From: Dendrophyllia cribrosa | Taxonomy: Eukaryota > Cnidaria > Anthozoa > Scleractinia > Dendrophylliidae | Reading direction: 5' to 3' | Assembly (NCBI GenBank): GCA_024195265.1 | Contig: JAJLRJ010000007.1 | Span: 33,227,242 to 33,291,241, forward strand | Length of the DNA: 64,000 nucleotides | Shown: positions 27,752 through 39,600 of the stretch, piece by piece | Layout of the letters: each line of letters starts with the position of its first letter | Numbering within the stretch: the stretch's first letter is position 1 | Made by a program: the position numbers and the translations under genes | Notes under the pieces: model-generated | The model's input: the letters and a program-made list of their open reading frames with translations, nothing else | What the model was told of the DNA's origin: nothing | Database searches by the model: none

Positions 27752-28240
27752 TTACAATTTTGCCATTTTCAAAAAAAGAACGTTGCAAGCTAGACATCGT
27801 ATTTTTGTGTATAAGATCACCTTAAAGCAATATAATTGAATTACGATCGAACAATGGACAGTATCACTCCAACAAAATAGAAAGCAATTTCGTGCCCAAA
27901 ACTTTTTTTCATCTCGAACCAGTTTATTCAGCGTTTCCATGAACTTCACACATTTACTCGCGATACCCTGCGAGCAGAGTATATTTTTTAGCCCAATATG
28001 CCGGCGTGCGAAACGCATAGATTGACGAAAGACATTATGGGAAGACTGCATAACTCCCAACCACCACATTGCTTCAAACGTAGTAAGTGGAAAGGCTATG
28101 GCTAAAGCCACATCACGGAAACGGTCGGAGAATGAGGCCAACGATGGACTGGTAGCACCTTTATAAGCTGACGTCGGGTCTAATTTTAACAAAAGCATGT
28201 ACAGCGCCTTGATATGATAGACACGCTGTATAAGTATCAT
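27752..28240 (-). CDS. Possible AIG1/ADTRP-family membrane-protein exon
   Basis: Minus-strand ORF of 162 codons. Its middle reads 'RDVALAIAFPLTTFEAMW', which resembles the conserved RD...LAFP...F..W segment of the AIG1/ADTRP (Far-17a) family of multi-pass FAHFA hydrolases. Only one hydrophobic segment is visible, and the family's downstream catalytic region is not seen. The ORF ends look like intron sequence. It could be one exon of a split gene, a pseudogene, or a coincidence. Confidence 0.28.
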   Translation of the reverse strand: MILIQRVYHIKALYMLLLKLDPTSAYKGATSPSLASFSDRFRDVALAIAFPLTTFEAMWWLGVMQSSHNVFRQSMRFARRHIGLKNILCSQGIASKCVKFMETLNKLVRDEKKFWARNCFLFCWSDTVHCSIVIQLYCFKVILYTKIRCLACNVLFLKMAKL

Positions 28241-29026
28241 AAATTTCTTTTCATTTCATTTTATTGACCTCGTGATAAACAGCACCCTACACCATATCGA
28301 ACTACTTATAATACTTTCGATATTGTATAGCAAACACGAGCATGAACCTTTCTTGCACAATATTTTCTCTCGCTTTTAAAGTGTTCTTCATGATCACGTG
28401 GAAAATATTTCGTCGCTGCACCGACCAGTTGGTTGGTCAACCAGTTGAAACAACGTAAATAATAATTTTGCCACAATTTGCTTTCTTCATCTCTCACCCC
28501 ACGTAGAGGTTTTGTGCCTCTTCACAATAACTATGACCTGGTTAGTTATGAAAATCATAACGTTTTAATTTCTATATCTTTTTAAACGTGCAAAAATCCC
28601 CTACATGTAAATTAAACGAGATCATTTCGACCATCCGGTAATAATGTAACAGGTAAAATTCTTAACAACCTCAAAAAGTGAACTTTGCTTAAGAAAACTA
28701 CATTGATTCTTTACTTAGTCAAGTGTGGAAAAATAGCTGTCATTTTATGTCGTACCGACCTTATGAGCGACTATGGTCAAACGGTGATTTACAAGTCAGG
28801 GGCACTCAACAAAAGAAAGTCAAAAAGCCAAATGGCTTTGGAGAAAAGGTTTGTGTTTCTAATACTTTCGGCCTGTTGAATTTCAAGCTGAGGCATATCA
28901 TCCGACATTTAATCATGACTTTCTAAAGTCTTTGGTGAACTTAGCTCGTTGATTGTCCCTATCTAGTTCACAAATTAATTTTCTAGATTTTAAAAGCATT
29001 GGCCATTTACCTAAATAGTTTGGCAC
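28241..29026. other. Intergenic, nothing recognised
   Basis: AT-rich, short ORFs without domains. Confidence 0.4.
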
Positions 29027-29030
29027 TTAA

Positions 29031-30759
29031 GGTGGCTCGACTGGTTTTTTTGGCGACACAACATCCCAACTTTGAACGGCTGATACTTCACTGTCTGAGC
29101 TCGGTCAGGCAAGCTGCTTCACACATATACTAGAGATAAAATAAACTTTCCAAAAAAGTAGATTTGAATGACATCGGTGTTACCATAACAACGATCTGAT
29201 GACGTCATGGTTTTTGCATATTAGTAATTTTCTCAACATCTAGACCTAAATTTTTAAAATGACTGTATGCCTCTTATAGTCTAGATGTATGTCTTCAAGA
29301 CTGCAAAGTTTTAAAAAATTATATGAGAGCGTTTTCGAATAAAATTGGGCTGAATATTTTCAATCAAAAATTTAAAGATTCGCATTACTTTCTGTTATTT
29401 CGTCGATACCAGCGTTTTCCTGACAAATTGAAACAATAATGTTCACTATATATTATTCATGTGCCATAAAACTACATTCCTTGAAGGTTTCATCCTGTTT
29501 GCTTCACTAGATTTCAGTTGATGTGATCAGAAGCAATGTCTCAAATATGCTCATTCTACTCACAGAAGTAACACTTTTGTTAGGGAAGCGTTTATTTAAA
29601 AACTAGTCGATGAAATTTTTTTAAAATCTTTTGATCTAAAGTTATACATGTAATGCAGGACCGCTGCAAATTTCAAGTGCATTGAATCATTTTAAGGCCG
29701 CGAAATACAATTAAAAGTATAGGGGACTTTTGCATTCGTCTTCCAAAGTTTCATTGCCGTATTATTTGTTGACAGATGGTTTATTTCAGGACTTTCTCCT
29801 TTGTCTACATTCTACATATTTGTGCACTTTTGAATAAATTTTAAACGTGTTACATGTGCATGACCGCAGCTTTATGTTAATTGCCATTGTAGTCATTGTA
29901 CTATGAAAAGAATTTTCACGATCGCTCTGGAGCATGCAGGCATGGCAAACGTTTGTTTCAAAAGCGCACAAATTATGTAGAATGTAGACAAAAGAGAAAG
30001 TCCTGAAATAAACCAGCTGTCAACAAATAATACGGCAATGAAACTTTGGAAGACGAATGCAAAAGTCCTCTATACTTTGAATTTTATTTCGCGCCCTTAA
30101 AATGATTCAATGCACTTGAAATTTGCAGAGATAGTGCATTACATGTACAACATTAGATCAAAAGATTTTAAAAAAATTTCATCGACTAGTTTTTAAATAA
30201 ACGCTTCCCTAACAAAAGTGTTACTTCTGCGAGTAGAATGAGCATATTTAAGACGTTGCTTCTGATCACATCAACTGAAATCTAGTGAAGCAAACAGGAT
30301 GAAACCTTCAAGTAATGTAGTTTTGTGGCACATGAATATTATATGGTGAAAATATTGTTTCAATTTGTCAGGAAAACGCTGGCATCGACGAAATAACAGA
30401 AAGTTATGCGAATTTCTAAATTTTTGATTGAAAATATTCAACCCAATTTTATTCGAAAACGCTCTCATAGAATTTTTCAAACTTTGCAATCTTGAAGACA
30501 TACATCTAGACTATAAGAGGCATGCAGTCGTTTTAAAATTTTGGGTCTAGATGTTCAAAAAATTACTAACATGCAAAAAGCATGACGTCATCATATCGTT
30601 GTTATGGTAACACTGATGTCAATCAAGTCTACTTTTTTGGAAAGTTCATTTCATCTCTAGATTATGTGTGAAGCAGCTTGCCTGACCAAGCTCGGACAGT
30701 GAAGTATCAGCCGTTCAAAGTTGGGGTGTTATGTCGCCAAAAAACCCAGTCGAGCCACC
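29031..30759. mobile_element. 1.7-kb foldback element, TTAA flanks
   Basis: The left arm starts 'ggtggctcgactgg' and the right arm ends 'ccagtcgagccacc'. The arms stay complementary for almost 800 bases each, through blocks such as 'gaagcagcttgcctgacc', 'catctagac' and 'ctttgtctacattctacata', around a centre of ~140 bases near 29830-29970. Flanks are TTAA at 29027-29030 and 30760-30763. A partial relative of the end ('ggagccaccttaa') lies at about 38815. Identity between arms is above 90 % by eye. No transposase. Confidence 0.75.
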
Positions 30760-30940
30760 TTAATGATAATTCTGATCTCGCTAGGTTTTTCATTAATAAC
30801 TTGGCTGGGCCCTTCGTAAAATTGTAGTTAAGCTCCCTTTGTGCTTCTTGTCTTGTTAATCATTTTTTGCTTTCCTTTAGTCTGGTTAGTATGTCTGGCT
30901 TTCTTTTTAAATACCAGATCAAGACCCTCTCGGTACTCAT

Positions 30941-31274
30941 CAGGAGCCCATAATCCCGGAGCGTGCAACTTCCATACTGCGCCTGTGAAACGGCGTTTTT
31001 ACAAGTAGGTTTATTTTTAGATAAGCCTTTCCCGTGAATTGGTTTCGGAAAACCAATCACAAGCAATTACATTCACATATTCACATAGCGACTGGAAATC
31101 AGACATTCGCCACACAGGAATGTGAACATGTGAATAGTTATTAATTATGTAATTGATTGTGATTGGCTTTCCGAAACCAATTCGCGGGAAAGGCTTATCT
31201 AAAAATAAACCTACTTGTAAAAACGCCGTTGCACGAATTTATGGTAGTTGCACGCTCCGGGTAATGGGCTCCTG
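30941..31274. mobile_element. hAT-like MITE with 6-bp target duplication
   Basis: TIR 'caggagcccataa' and its near-complement 'ttaccc...gggctcctg'; the arms extend about 130 bases, including 'gcctttcccgtgaattggtt' against its complement. Flanked by ACTCAT at 30935-30940 and 31275-31280. CAG...CTG ends fit hAT. Non-coding. Confidence 0.68.
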
Positions 31275-31280
31275 ACTCAT

Positions 31281-31908
31281 GGATTAAGAACCTGGCAGAC
31301 ATGTCTACCATCAAATAGGTGTTCTCAGCTATTTGATAAATAAGACAAGAGAAAGATATCCCAATGTTCCTTTCACTTAACAAGTAAACAAAGTAGATAG
31401 CATTCAAAGGTAAAAGTTGACTTTTTGAGACCACTAAAAATATACAATTCTTGGGCTTCTTGAGCTGTGATATTCAAATAAGGCCGCTTATAGATTAATT
31501 CGCAAATCCAACCTTTTGTGGCTTATCGGATCGTAACACAGAAGCTAAAATCATCACAAAAAAATGTTATCAAAGCAAAGCGTACATTTAGTTAAACATT
31601 TTTTTATAAAAGAGGGCAGATGTTTCAAATTCAGGTTCATGGTGTAAAGTTCACCACTCTGTCAAAAACTACATCGATAGAGGTCAGTTCACAGGAACAA
31701 AAGAATTGTTTTTCGGCGTATTCAAAAATACCTTCAATTCATTTCCTAGCAAAAGATTTACCGAAAAGCCAAAGGGAAGTTATCGACATCAATTGTTTTG
31801 GCGGCAGATTTAAATATCGCAAGCTCGAGTCCCTATCTATTTTGTCCAGTCCGGTTGTTGTTGAAGTTGTTGTTGTTGTTTTTGTTGTTGTTGTTGTTGA
31901 GCTTGCCG
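31281..31908. other. 3' flank of the ZP gene
   Basis: Lies downstream of the ZP gene stop and would hold its 3' UTR on the minus strand. Contains a TTG-rich tract (31855-31900). No clear polyadenylation signal was found close to the stop. Confidence 0.4.
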
Positions 31909-32042
31909 TTAGTTCTGATCACCACTGGCAAGCACAGTATACCCAACAGGCTCACGTGACCTCTTAAAGATCATCTTCGCTGCTCCCGCCAAAACAGCAG
32001 CGCACATCACAAACAGAACCATCATAAAGGTAGCACCAGAAC
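31909..32042 (-). CDS. ZP gene last exon: transmembrane segment
   Basis: Minus strand; acceptor 'tatctctag'. Encodes GSGAT, the hydrophobic '[17 protein letters not shown]', a basic stop-transfer '[10 protein letters not shown]' and a ~12-residue tail ending in TAA. It fits the C-terminal anchor found after the furin-type site of ZP proteins. Confidence 0.65.
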
Positions 32043-34606
32043 CTAGAGATAGAGAGAATGGCATTACAAGTGAGAATAATTATGTAACGTCGCATAACTT
32101 AAATTCATTTCCAACTTCAGATTTTAACAACAGATTTAAACGATCCATATTTTGGTGTACCACTACAGAAGACAGACACATGAACATATCTGCACATAAT
32201 TACAATAACATTCAGCTGAAGTCCACAGTCTACATACCATTCTTATCCAGGCCACTACTGCGCTTTTCCTATAGTTTCTCGCGTGCCAGGTGGAGAGGGC
32301 CCTGGGCCAAGGAATATACATCAGTCACGTGATCGCTCACTTCACGTCTTCCTCGGCCACTTAACGAACAGCTTTCAGCGCACTTGGAACCTGAGTCGGT
32401 AGCATTGCATACGATCACGTGGCAGTGAACAAAGACAAATGGATGGTCAGCAATGAATTTGAAGGCCTCCAGGCTAAACCGCTGGGCACTAACTGCAGGC
32501 GCGGAATGATAATTCAAAGTTGTGTCAGTTGGGCATCTAAGAAAGAGACATTTTTTTTTCAATTAATAGCTGTATATAAAACCAATAACCAGGAAACAAA
32601 AAGTCAAGGGGGTTCTTTTTATTAGTTTCTTAACAATCACCCAGTTATTTTTTTCAAGATTCCATTTCAAACTAAACATTGAATGCAACACAGTAGAATG
32701 TAAAGCGTGTAATTTCAAGTGATAACTGTTTTGCCTTTGGCTTAGCCATACTCTTTTGGTTTATAAGTAAACTTTATAGATGTAGGTAACAAACAAACGG
32801 AACATAGTTGCTTGTAAAAGCAGTTACTATAGGGCTCACTGCCACTTACTGGCAAAAACTTTCAAATACAGTCAAACTTCTATTAACCCTCGGACGTACA
32901 CGCAAAATTTATACTCCCGCCGTAGGACAAGGGTGGGGGATATGTGGTTGTAACCCCCCCTCTCCATGGGTTTTTTGATAGCCTGTGATGTGCTCCAAAA
33001 TATAAGGTAAATATTATGGGTTATGGCGCTGATGGAGGTCCGTGACGTCATCCAAAATGGCCGCAAAGTTGGCCCCATCTTGGATTTTACAAAAAGTTCA
33101 CCTTTATCGGAAAAATGCGAAAATTGCAAATCATGTTTTCTAGAGTTAAAAAAAAAGATACAGGAAAATATGCTCCTGCTTTTGGTCGCGTTTTATAAGC
33201 TTTTTCACCGAAAGAAGGTGAAAACACGCATTTTTATCATATCTCGTTACCATAGTAACCGATTGTCGGCAAACTTTACAAAAATGTGGGTCAAGGATAA
33301 ACGAACATTAACTGAAGATGGAATGTGCTAACAATAAATGGTCTTGAAAAATCGGAGAAAAATCTTAACCCCCACCCCCTGGTACGTCCGAGGGAACCCT
33401 TGGGGAATAGCCTGGCCGCTTAATAGAGGTTGACCGCTTAATAGAGGTTGACCGCTTAATAAAGGTGTTCTAAAATTTAGCATGTGGCAAAAATTGAATA
33501 ACAACGCGAAATTGTTCACATGATGTATATTTTATTGTTAACAGCAACAGTAATAAATAGAAATTGTATGTCCAAGGAAGTTCATGCCTGGCTATTGAAT
33601 TATATAATGTTGTTAGTACGATAAATCTTTGTTGTAAACCACATCATCAAAAGTTTTGCCACCACTAGTGATTCAACATGAGACGAAAAAATTAGTTATG
33701 GTTGTCTGTGAATTGAGGCCGCGTAGCTTAATTTCGTGAAGCAAGTCATTCACTTTGTTTAGTGCAAATAAGAGTTCTTGCATCTTCGATCGACATGTTT
33801 CAATGGGCGCAATTCCGTAATGTCACCATTAAACTAGGTGACCGTTTAATAGAGGTGAAATACAATCAAATTCGCCAATTCGGAAGTCTAAACAATGACA
33901 GCGTCCGCTTAATAGAGGTGACAGCTTAAAAGAGGTCAAATTTACAGTAAATATGGGGAGCGATTTCCGGGGATTTGACAAGTGACTGCTTAATAACTAC
34001 GAAAACCCTCGTACATGCCTGTGTTACTTCAAAGGTTGATTATTGCAACTCCTTGCTGAATGGCGTTCCGAAATATTTATTGCAAAGGCTCCAACGAGTA
34101 CTAAACTGCGCTGCGAGAATAGTGTTTAAATCTAATAAATATGATCACATAACCCCTCTCCTCAAGGAACTCCATTGGCTACCCATCCAACAGCGGATAG
34201 AATTTAAGATTCTTCTGATTACATTTAAAGCACTCAATAAGCAGGCTCCAACTTATTTAACAGATCTTCTTATATCCTATACACCTTCAAGATCACTTCG
34301 TTCATCTTCCAAAAACCTTTTGAAGATACCCGTGTACAATCTTAAGTCTTATGGCGGTCGGTCGTTTGCCCTGGCTTCAGCAGTGTTGTGGAACTCTCTT
34401 CCACAGTCAGTCGAAACTTTTAAACGGAAACTTAAGGAACATTTATTTTTACAGGCTTACATGGATCATTGAATTTTCATTGTTATTGTACTTTTTATGA
34501 ATTATATTTTATTTTTATAGACATAGTTAGGCAATTTGTAGTTTTTAATTATAATTTCCCTTCTGTGAAGCGTTTTTGGACCACTGGGAAAAGACGCTAT
34601 ATAAAT

Positions 34607-34647
<41 letters not shown>

Positions 34648-36572
34648 AGGGGGCCGCTTAATAGAGGTTTGACTGTAATCTATAAGTTAACCTACCCGTT
34701 GCTGATAAACTCGTACTACAAAGAATTCTTCTGATCCAGACTTGGAGTGGCAAAACATCGAGCTGCTCTGATTGATAGCTGCTTGTCATTTGATGCCACT
34801 GATACTTCAAAGAAGAGACGCTTTCGCAGCACAACAGCAACAGGAAAATCTGACTTCATGTAAGGACTCACGAATCTTTTATCAGGAAACATATCAAGAG
34901 ATAGAGTAAAGTTACCATCGCCAACATCGCTGAACACAAGTTTTCTGTCATTTGGTTTCCAGCCAACTGATGATACCACGCCATATTTGTAATGAAAACA
35001 ACTGAATTGTATTTCTACTTCACGCACGCGTGTCACGACATCCTCAGCAGCTACGGGGATTTCCAAAACTGCATTGGAATAGAAGATAGCCGTCGGTGTG
35101 TGCCTGCTTGTTGTGTTACAGCTAGTCAGCGGTGTGGTGAGCGAGAAGTATGCGCCTGTTTCTGTCGCTTTGCATGTGGTGTCCAGGAGTCGAAGATGCT
35201 CACGGTCCATACCACGGAGGAGTGGCTTGGGGATGATGATGGTCATATTTTCGCTGTTACACTGGACATTAACACCTGGAGCTAAACATAAGTTAAAATA
35301 AAAGTTCTTCAGCCGACAAGAAAAATTAATTGTATGGATACGTTTTAAGCAAACGAGTGCTAAAAAATCTTCGTCTACACTGGACACAAGTAATAACAAT
35401 AATTATATTAGCGGAACTTTGCGAGCCGAGGGCTCGCGCGGAGCCCCATACTCATAGAACCTATGCCTGTCATTATTCATGGTCATGGCTAGCGGAATGT
35501 TTCGCGGGCGCGCCTCCGTGACATGTGTCAGTCGCGCAAGGCCAACTCGCGGGCGCGTATGACGTCGCAAAACATGCTCGTATGACGCCACACAACATCC
35601 GGGATCTTAGCAATTTTGTTTTTCGCGCGGCTACACAGGCGAATGTCACGTGAGCTGTACGCTCAACACTCTGGTTGAGTTTGTTAGCCGAGAAAACCAT
35701 TTGCAAAATCGTTTTTCCCGGCGTTTATCCGAGGTTTGCTACTCAAGATAGGTTTCACATTTCTCAAACAGTGGTCAAGACCGCATTTGAGGCTGCGTAA
35801 CTCTGCAAGTGAAGCGTTTTTGGAGGAATGTAGAGCTAAGTGCTTGTTTTTAAACCTGATTTCGTCTTAAATTGAAGCTAGTAGATTGTCGAAGCATTTG
35901 TTTACAGCTAAACTCTTTTGAGTTTAATTATTGTGCTTCCGACCTTTTCACCTTAGTTAAGCTTAATATCATTATTTTACTGTTCTATATTGTGCAATTG
36001 TGGCTATATAAAACGTGCTTAAATTCACTCGTTTATTCATGGTTTCTTTCATCGAAGACAATCAGCTCGGCCTCGATGCGCTATAAATGGTTCGCGTTTT
36101 GCGTTTAAACAGGAACTTATAGAGATTTGAATAAAATTTTTCGAAAGAAGATTGTGTTGTCCATTTTTATGTCTTTGTTCATTCATTACAAAGGTTGAAA
36201 AGCGATTTTATGTAAACAAAACAAGACTTGAATTATATACAGTTCTAACTTCACTCGCGTGGCCTTTTGCAAATATGTTTGTGTATTTTGATTTCCAAAT
36301 CAGTTTCTCGGGCAATTTTTGACAAGCAACAACTGTATTTTATTTGGAAAGTAGTCGTACTAGTTATTCCAGACGGAGAAAAAGTTGTTTTTGCGAACTT
36401 TTGTACGGTCTTAATGTACTGTGCAGACGGTCGCGTAATACTGTTTTTGAGAATTGCTAAAATTCAAAGATAGCCCGGTCGTCAATCTTAACTCTTGTGC
36501 TTCCGACCTTTCACCTTAGTTAAGTTTCACCTTAGTTAAGGTTGTTCAGTGAGCGACGCTGTTAGGCTCAGC

Positions 36573-36632
<60 letters not shown>

Positions 36633-39600
36633 ATATATATATATATATTAATTATAGTCATACATGGCAAACAAAAGTATCAGTCACGCATCGTCTGTAA
36701 CATAAATGCACCAGACACCAGACGAGAAAGACAAAAATTCTGTACAAGCCAATAAACTCACTTGTAAGCGTGCTCGAAATATTTTTATTCAAAGAAAATT
36801 TGAAGAACCACTAGCTAACACTAGAATCTGTAGACAAGGAGTAGATGCTTGTAAGCTAAATGCAATTTACATGCTTCCTTTTATGATAACTAAACAAACA
36901 AAACTATGCATGTTTCAATTTAAGATCATTCATAATATCCTTCCATACGGTAATAGATTATATAAAATGAAGATTGTAGACTCTCCTCTTTGTAATTATT
37001 GTAACTTGCCAGAAACACTATCAAATATGTTAGTTACTTGTACTATAATTCAAAAGTTTTGGATCGATGTGATTAGCTGGTGGAGCAACCAAAGTGGTGA
37101 TTGCTATTTAGTAGATGATCTGAATTATGTATAATGTATGGCTACAATCCTGAAGATCCCAAAATCCACATATTTAATTATTTCATCCTACTTGGCAAGA
37201 GACATATCTTTCTGCAAAAAATAGAGCATATACCCCCCAATCTCTCCCTTTTTTGATTTTGTAAGAGACAGGATAATTGTGCAAAGATCAGTTTTATATT
37301 CTAAAGGCCAAAAAGTAAAGTTTTTTCCTCTATGGAAGCCACTCCTTTCCTTACTTTAAGATGTAACGTATAAAAGTGTTACGCAAGTTCATGTATGTTT
37401 TAAATAATGTTTTGTAATTTTAATGTTAATTTGCAATGTAGGTTAAAGATACATATGTTTAAGTCCTATGAATTTTGATTAAAAATAAATATGTGTAATT
37501 TTCAAAATTAATATATTCAGGCTAAAGTTAAAAGTGTTGCAAGTAAAATAGTAGAAGTGTTGTAAGTACAGTATTTGTAAGCAGTATTGTAAGTTATTGA
37601 TTGAAATTGATTAAAATAAAAAAAATCAGTCACGCATTGTTGGGAATAGTGTCTTGACAGGAAAAGGTCCTTGAAAGATGGGAAGACCTCAGCGGGACAT
37701 TAGTGCAAAATGAATGTCAAAGTTATTACAGAGGTAAAATGGTGTTGCAAACGAAGATAAAAAATCTTCAGAAATTGTGTGTGTGTGGCCACTAATGAGA
37801 AGGACACACAGACAACCAGGTTAATAACTATCACTTTTGTGTGAAATTGCAATTATTGTAATTAAGCATTTTATATTTACCTTGGCAACTCTTGTTATCT
37901 GGTGCTAGGCTCAGTTCTGGATCGGGACATTCACATTTGTAACCTCCCGCAGTATTTACACACTTGTGACTGCAGCCGCCATTGGACACAACACACTCGT
38001 TAATATCTGGAAAAAAATGCTTGAGTTATTATTATTATTTAAATGCGATATATTCTACACAGTGTAGCACACTAAATGGCGAAATTTCAAACAAATTAAA
38101 CTGTTCGATTTTGAATAAATCGCTGAAACATTTTTAACATGTGTTTTTCATGTTTGAAATATAAGAGGTCAAAACATCCCATATCTCTCACAAATTATTA
38201 TTAAATCACCACAGAAAGTTTCCTCAGACTTAAATTGTTACTCCCTGCAAAAAGCTGTGACTAATTCCTCGGCAATGAAGAGATCGAGATTTTAATTCAA
38301 ATGCAGTTTTAAAAGAGTGAAAACGTCTAATAAAACTGCATTTAAATGAAAAGCTCGATCTCTTTATTGCCGAGCTAGTCAGAGCTATTTGCAGGGAGTA
38401 ATACTTTTCCTTAAAAGAAGCTTTCTTTGGTAATTAAGTGAGAATTTATGAGACCTATGGAATGTTCTGACCGCTTAAATTTCAAACATGAAAAGACACG
38501 TGTCAAAAATGTTTCAGCGATTTATTAAAAATCGAACAGTTTAATTTGTTTGAAATTTCCCCATTTAGTGTGTTACACTTTGTAAATTATAGCGTATTTA
38601 GTCGCTTGTCGCGGGTAGCCCCAAAATCGAAAGATATTTTTCGCCATAATTGTTTACCGTTGCTATGGAAACGCTGATTAGCATAAAAAGCGCATCGCCG
38701 AAAACTTTCATCAACGCCTAACATCTGGTATCAAATTCAGATTTATTGAGATAAAGTAAGATTATGTATAAGCGCATTCAAAAAGGGAAGTGTGACCCAA
38801 AAAAAAAACTACTTGGAGCCACCTTAAATTGGCCTTGAGGTCTTTAGGATTTTTGGCGTGACAATAAAGGACTTTGTCATCAGCATAAAGTGCAGTTTCG
38901 GACGATCTTGGGCACTGAGGCAGGTCATTCACGAAAATAATAAATAACAAAGGTCCCAGAACCCTTCCCTGTGGTACACCAACGAAAACAGGTTTGGCAG
39001 AAGATTGAGAACTGCCGGTCGTGGTTATTTGATTTCTGTTTTAAAGATATGATTCGAACCAGTCAATAGTGTTGTCAGAGAAACCGACTGCGCACAGTTT
39101 GGAAAAAAGAATGGTGTGATCCACCGTGTAAAACGCCTTTGACAAGTCCAAGAAGACGACTCCAGTTAATAGGCCTTTGTCCATGTGATTGAAGGTTGTG
39201 TCCGAGAAATTGGTTAAAGCCACCTCGGTAGAGAGGCAGGGTCGGAACCCAAATTGCTTAGATGATAGGTATCTATTTTTGTAGAGATATTCATACACCT
39301 GAGAATGGACCGCTTTCTCAAGGATCTTGCTGACAGTTGGTAAAACTGTGATAGGTCGGTAATTATTCGGATCGCATCGACCGCCAGACTTAAAAAAAGC
39401 GCTGACTTTCCCAAGTTTCCAAATACAAGGGAAATTGGAGGAGCTGAGACATCTATTGAAAATACGCGTCAGCACAGGTGCCACAACACTAGCTGCATCT
39501 TTTAGCAAACGCGCACTGACACCATCAAGACCGATTGCTTTGTTTTTGTACCTTTCGTTTTAAACATCAATAATCCAGCTCGAATGTCAGGCACTGTATT

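Larger units (their letters stand above)
32869..34675. mobile_element. Tigger/pogo-like element with nested insertions
   Basis: Left end 'cagtcaaacttctattaa', right end complement 'ttaatagaggtttgactg', flanked by TA at 32867-32868 and 34676-34677. The interior carries many copies of 'ccgcttaatagaggt' (33416-33470, 33834-33845, 33905-33930). CAGT TIRs with TA duplication are typical of pogo/Tigger. No transposase was seen. It carries two later insertions: a MITE (32887-33394) and a LINE end (33996-34644). Confidence 0.6.
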
